Positions 4,579-6,791 of a stretch of 6,791 nt of DNA are shown piece after piece. Both the position numbers and the translations under genes were made by a program. The notes under the pieces are model-generated. The model was not told the DNA's origin, searched no databases, and saw only the letters and a list, made by a program, of their open reading frames with translations. The stretch comes from an uncultured Senegalimassilia sp. (GTDB taxonomy: Bacteria; Actinomycetota; Coriobacteriia; Coriobacteriales; Eggerthellaceae): contig CALEWN010000086.1 in assembly GCA_937925385.1 (NCBI GenBank), forward strand, positions 1 through 6,791, read 5' to 3'. Position 1 is the first letter of the stretch, and each line of letters starts with the position of its first letter.

Positions 4579-6759
4579 ATGGAAAAGATCGTCGAGTCCT
4601 TCGAGCTGTACGGCAAGACCTACCGCTTCGAAACGGGCGAGCTGGCCAAGCAGGCTACCGGCGCTGTCCTGGTCACGCAGGGCGAGACCACCGTGCTCGT
4701 CACGGCCGTCATCTCCAAAGAGGAGAAGAACTACGACTTCTTCCCGCTGACCGTCGACTTCATGGAGAAGATGTACTCCGTCGGGCGCATCCCCGGCGGC
4801 TACCTCAAGCGCGAGGCGCGTCCGTCCGAAAAGGGCACGCTGACCGCCCGCATGATCGACCGTCCTATTCGCCCCGGCTTCGTCGACGGCTTCAAGCGCG
4901 AGGTCCATGTCGTTGCCACCACGCTTGTGTGCGACGGCAAGAACGCTCCCGACTGTATCTGCGTCGGCGGCGCTTCGGCAGCTCTTATGATCGGCAGCGC
5001 CCCGTTCGACGGCCCTGCGGCTTGCGTGCGCATCGCCCACAACCCCGAGACCGACGAGTTCATCGTAAACCCCACCTACGAGGAGCAGGAAACCTCCGAT
5101 TTGGAACTGACCATCGCAGGTACCGCCGACTACATCTCCATGGTCGAGGCTGGTGCCAACGAGGTGTCCGAGGATCTTATGCTGCGCGCCATGGACTTCG
5201 GCCAGCAGGCCATCGCGAAGTTCTGCGAGGCTCAGCAGCGCTTCCTCGATCGTTGCGACATCACCCCGGTCGAGTGGCCTATCCATGTTGCCGACCCGTC
5301 CATCGACGAGCGCATCTCCCCGTTCTTCGACGAGATGTCCCAGGCTTTGAGCGATGCCGATAAGCAGGCTCGCATGGGCAAGGTTGATGAGCTCAAGGCC
5401 CGCATCAAGGAGGAGTCCTTCAACGAGGAGGAGCTTGCCGCTTGGGGCTCCGACATCGCCGCTGCCTTGAAGGCGCTTGAGAAGAAGGCTATGCGCGCAA
5501 TGGTCATCGAAACCGGCGAGCGTGCCGACGGCCGTCGCGCCGATGAGATCCGCCCGCTGCACATCGTGCCCGGATACCTGCCCCGCGTCCATGGCTCCGG
5601 CCTGTTCCAGCGCGGTCAGACCCAGGCGCTTTCCGTCGCCACGCTCGGTATGCTCAACGAGTGGCAGCGTCTTGACACCATCGACCCGGCCGAGGGCAAG
5701 CGCTACATGCACCAGTACAACTTCCCGCCGTACTGCACCGGCGAAACGGGCCGCATGGGCGCTCCGAAGCGCCGCGAGGTCGGTCACGGTGCGCTGGCTG
5801 AGCGCGCCCTGCTTCCGGTGATCCCCTCCGAGGACGAGTTCCCTTACGCCATCCGCGTGGTTTCAGAGATCCTGGAGTCCAACGGCTCCTCGTCCATGGC
5901 TTCCACCTGCGGTTCCACGCTTGCGCTCATGGACGCCGGCGTGCCGATCAAGGCCCCGGTCTCCGGTATCGCCATGGGTCTTATCAAGGAAGGCGACGAT
6001 ATCGTCATCCTCTCCGACATCCAGGGCATCGAAGACTTCCTTGGCGACATGGACTTCAAGGTGTGCGGCACCGAGAAGGGCATCACGGCCCTGCAGATGG
6101 ACAACAAGGCCAAGGGCCTGTCCACCGAGATCCTCGGCCGTGCGCTTAAGCAGGCTCATGAAGGCCGTGCCCACATCCTCAAGGCCATGCTCGCAGAGCT
6201 GCCCAAGCCGCGCGCAAGCCTGCGCGATACCGCCCCGCGCATCGAGACCATCCATATCCCCGTTGATAAGATCCGCGACGTCATCGGCTCCGGTGGCAAG
6301 GTCGTGCGTGGCATCCAGGATGAAACCGGCGCGCAGATCGACATCCAGGAAGATGGCACCATCCATATCGCAGCCATCGAGGGCCCGGCGGGCGAGGCTG
6401 CCAAGGCCATGATCCTCGGCATCGTCAAGGAGCCCGAGGTCGGCGAAATCTTCGAGGGCGAAGTGGTCGGCATCAAGGACTTCGGCGCCTTCGTCAAGCT
6501 CACCCCTGGCAAGGACGGCCTGCTTCACATCTCCCGTGTGGCCAACGGCCGCGTCGGCTCGGTCGAGGATGTGCTGAAGCTCGGCGACACCGTCAAGGTG
6601 CAGGTGCTTGAGATCGATCCCAAGACGGGCAAGATCTCGCTCGATCGTCTCGACAAGCCTGATGTGAAGAGCGATGGACCGCGCCCTGGTCAGGGCTTCA
6701 ACAACCATGGCAAGGAGAACGGCAATGGCAATCGCAAGCCACGCCGTCGTCACAATTAG
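4579..6759 (+). CDS. pnp: Polyribonucleotide nucleotidyltransferase (PNPase)
   Basis: PNPase is a trimeric, phosphate-dependent 3'-5' exoribonuclease in the cytosol that releases nucleoside diphosphates and can add tails in reverse. All parts are present in 726 residues: first RNase PH domain (about 10-145), helical linker (about 148-310), second RNase PH domain (about 325-545), KH domain (about 553-612, GSGG loop 570-573), S1 domain (about 621-692) and a short basic tail ending RKPRRRHN. Catalytic landmarks match E. coli numbering: R398/R399 in PKRRE, H403, the GSSS phosphate loop at 436-439, and D486, D490, D492 in EDFLGDMD. The first-domain RNA loop reads YLKR (75-78) instead of FFRR. The start ATG has AAGGA 11 bases upstream and matches the family N-terminus. 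It follows rpsO across a terminator, the common rpsO-pnp order; control is probably through the leader hairpin and read-through. Confidence 0.98.
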   Translation: MEKIVESFELYGKTYRFETGELAKQATGAVLVTQGETTVLVTAVISKEEKNYDFFPLTVDFMEKMYSVGRIPGGYLKREARPSEKGTLTARMIDRPIRPGFVDGFKREVHVVATTLVCDGKNAPDCICVGGASAALMIGSAPFDGPAACVRIAHNPETDEFIVNPTYEEQETSDLELTIAGTADYISMVEAGANEVSEDLMLRAMDFGQQAIAKFCEAQQRFLDRCDITPVEWPIHVADPSIDERISPFFDEMSQALSDADKQARMGKVDELKARIKEESFNEEELAAWGSDIAAALKALEKKAMRAMVIETGERADGRRADEIRPLHIVPGYLPRVHGSGLFQRGQTQALSVATLGMLNEWQRLDTIDPAEGKRYMHQYNFPPYCTGETGRMGAPKRREVGHGALAERALLPVIPSEDEFPYAIRVVSEILESNGSSSMASTCGSTLALMDAGVPIKAPVSGIAMGLIKEGDDIVILSDIQGIEDFLGDMDFKVCGTEKGITALQMDNKAKGLSTEILGRALKQAHEGRAHILKAMLAELPKPRASLRDTAPRIETIHIPVDKIRDVIGSGGKVVRGIQDETGAQIDIQEDGTIHIAAIEGPAGEAAKAMILGIVKEPEVGEIFEGEVVGIKDFGAFVKLTPGKDGLLHISRVANGRVGSVEDVLKLGDTVKVQVLEIDPKTGKISLDRLDKPDVKSDGPRPGQGFNNHGKENGNGNRKPRRRHN

Positions 6760-6791
6760 TCAGAATATGGCATAAAGCGAATAAGCCTCTC
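6760..6791. other. Start of the gap after pnp
   Basis: The last 32 bases are more AT-rich than the genes. They contain no hairpin with a T-run, so any pnp terminator lies beyond the window. No gene start is visible. Confidence 0.5.

Noticed and set aside
4390..5787. 465-codon open frame on the minus strand opposite pnp
   Set aside because: It is antisense to highly conserved PNPase sequence and crosses the rpsO terminator; a composition shadow.
5863..6753. 296-codon open frame on the minus strand opposite the end of pnp
   Set aside because: Same reason: a mirror of the strongly biased third codon positions of pnp, with no family resemblance.

Overview
The window is 6.8 kb of GC-rich bacterial chromosome with every gene on the + strand. 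It looks like housekeeping DNA from a high-GC Gram-positive bacterium. Gene content and protein style (Era, a PASTA membrane protein, RecO, a small four-cysteine TSCPD protein, S15, PNPase) fit Coriobacteriia, probably the Eggerthellaceae (Eggerthella, Gordonibacter or Slackia type). That placement is an inference from remembered sequence style, not a search. No IS element, phage gene, CRISPR array, tRNA or rRNA is visible.

Layout: the window opens inside era (GTPase, P-loop lost off the left edge), which ends in a clear Rho-independent terminator at 868-903. A new unit then begins: a 620-residue zinc-ribbon/PASTA membrane protein without a kinase domain, followed after 4 bases by recO, which starts with GTG and has no clear Shine-Dalgarno sequence. 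A short gap with an extended -10 candidate precedes an 82-residue TSCPD-domain (TIGR03905-like) protein. A 210-base gap holds a likely rpsO promoter and a leader that can fold in alternative ways. rpsO (S15) follows, ending in a strong terminator at 4428-4456. A 122-base gap with a stable hairpin just ahead of the ribosome binding site leads to full-length pnp (PNPase, 726 residues). Only 32 bases follow pnp.

How the genes relate: Era (16S rRNA/30S assembly), S15 (30S protein) and PNPase (3'-5' RNA decay) form a ribosome/RNA-metabolism neighbourhood, and rpsO-pnp is a widely conserved pair. RecO serves recombinational repair and is often near era. The PASTA protein sits between them; its topology (cytosolic zinc ribbon and charged linker, one membrane span, three external PASTA repeats) suggests a cell-wall sensor or scaffold.

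The least ordinary points are: the kinase-less zinc-ribbon/PASTA architecture; a perfect 22-bp palindrome inside the first 17 codons of recO; an rpsO leader in which one segment can pair either within a long hairpin or with the Shine-Dalgarno region; a pnp leader hairpin; and motif departures in Era (SKGD for NKxD), PNPase (YLKR for FFRR) and the TSCPD protein (TSCAD). I did not see a clear multi-gene system that is wholly undescribed.
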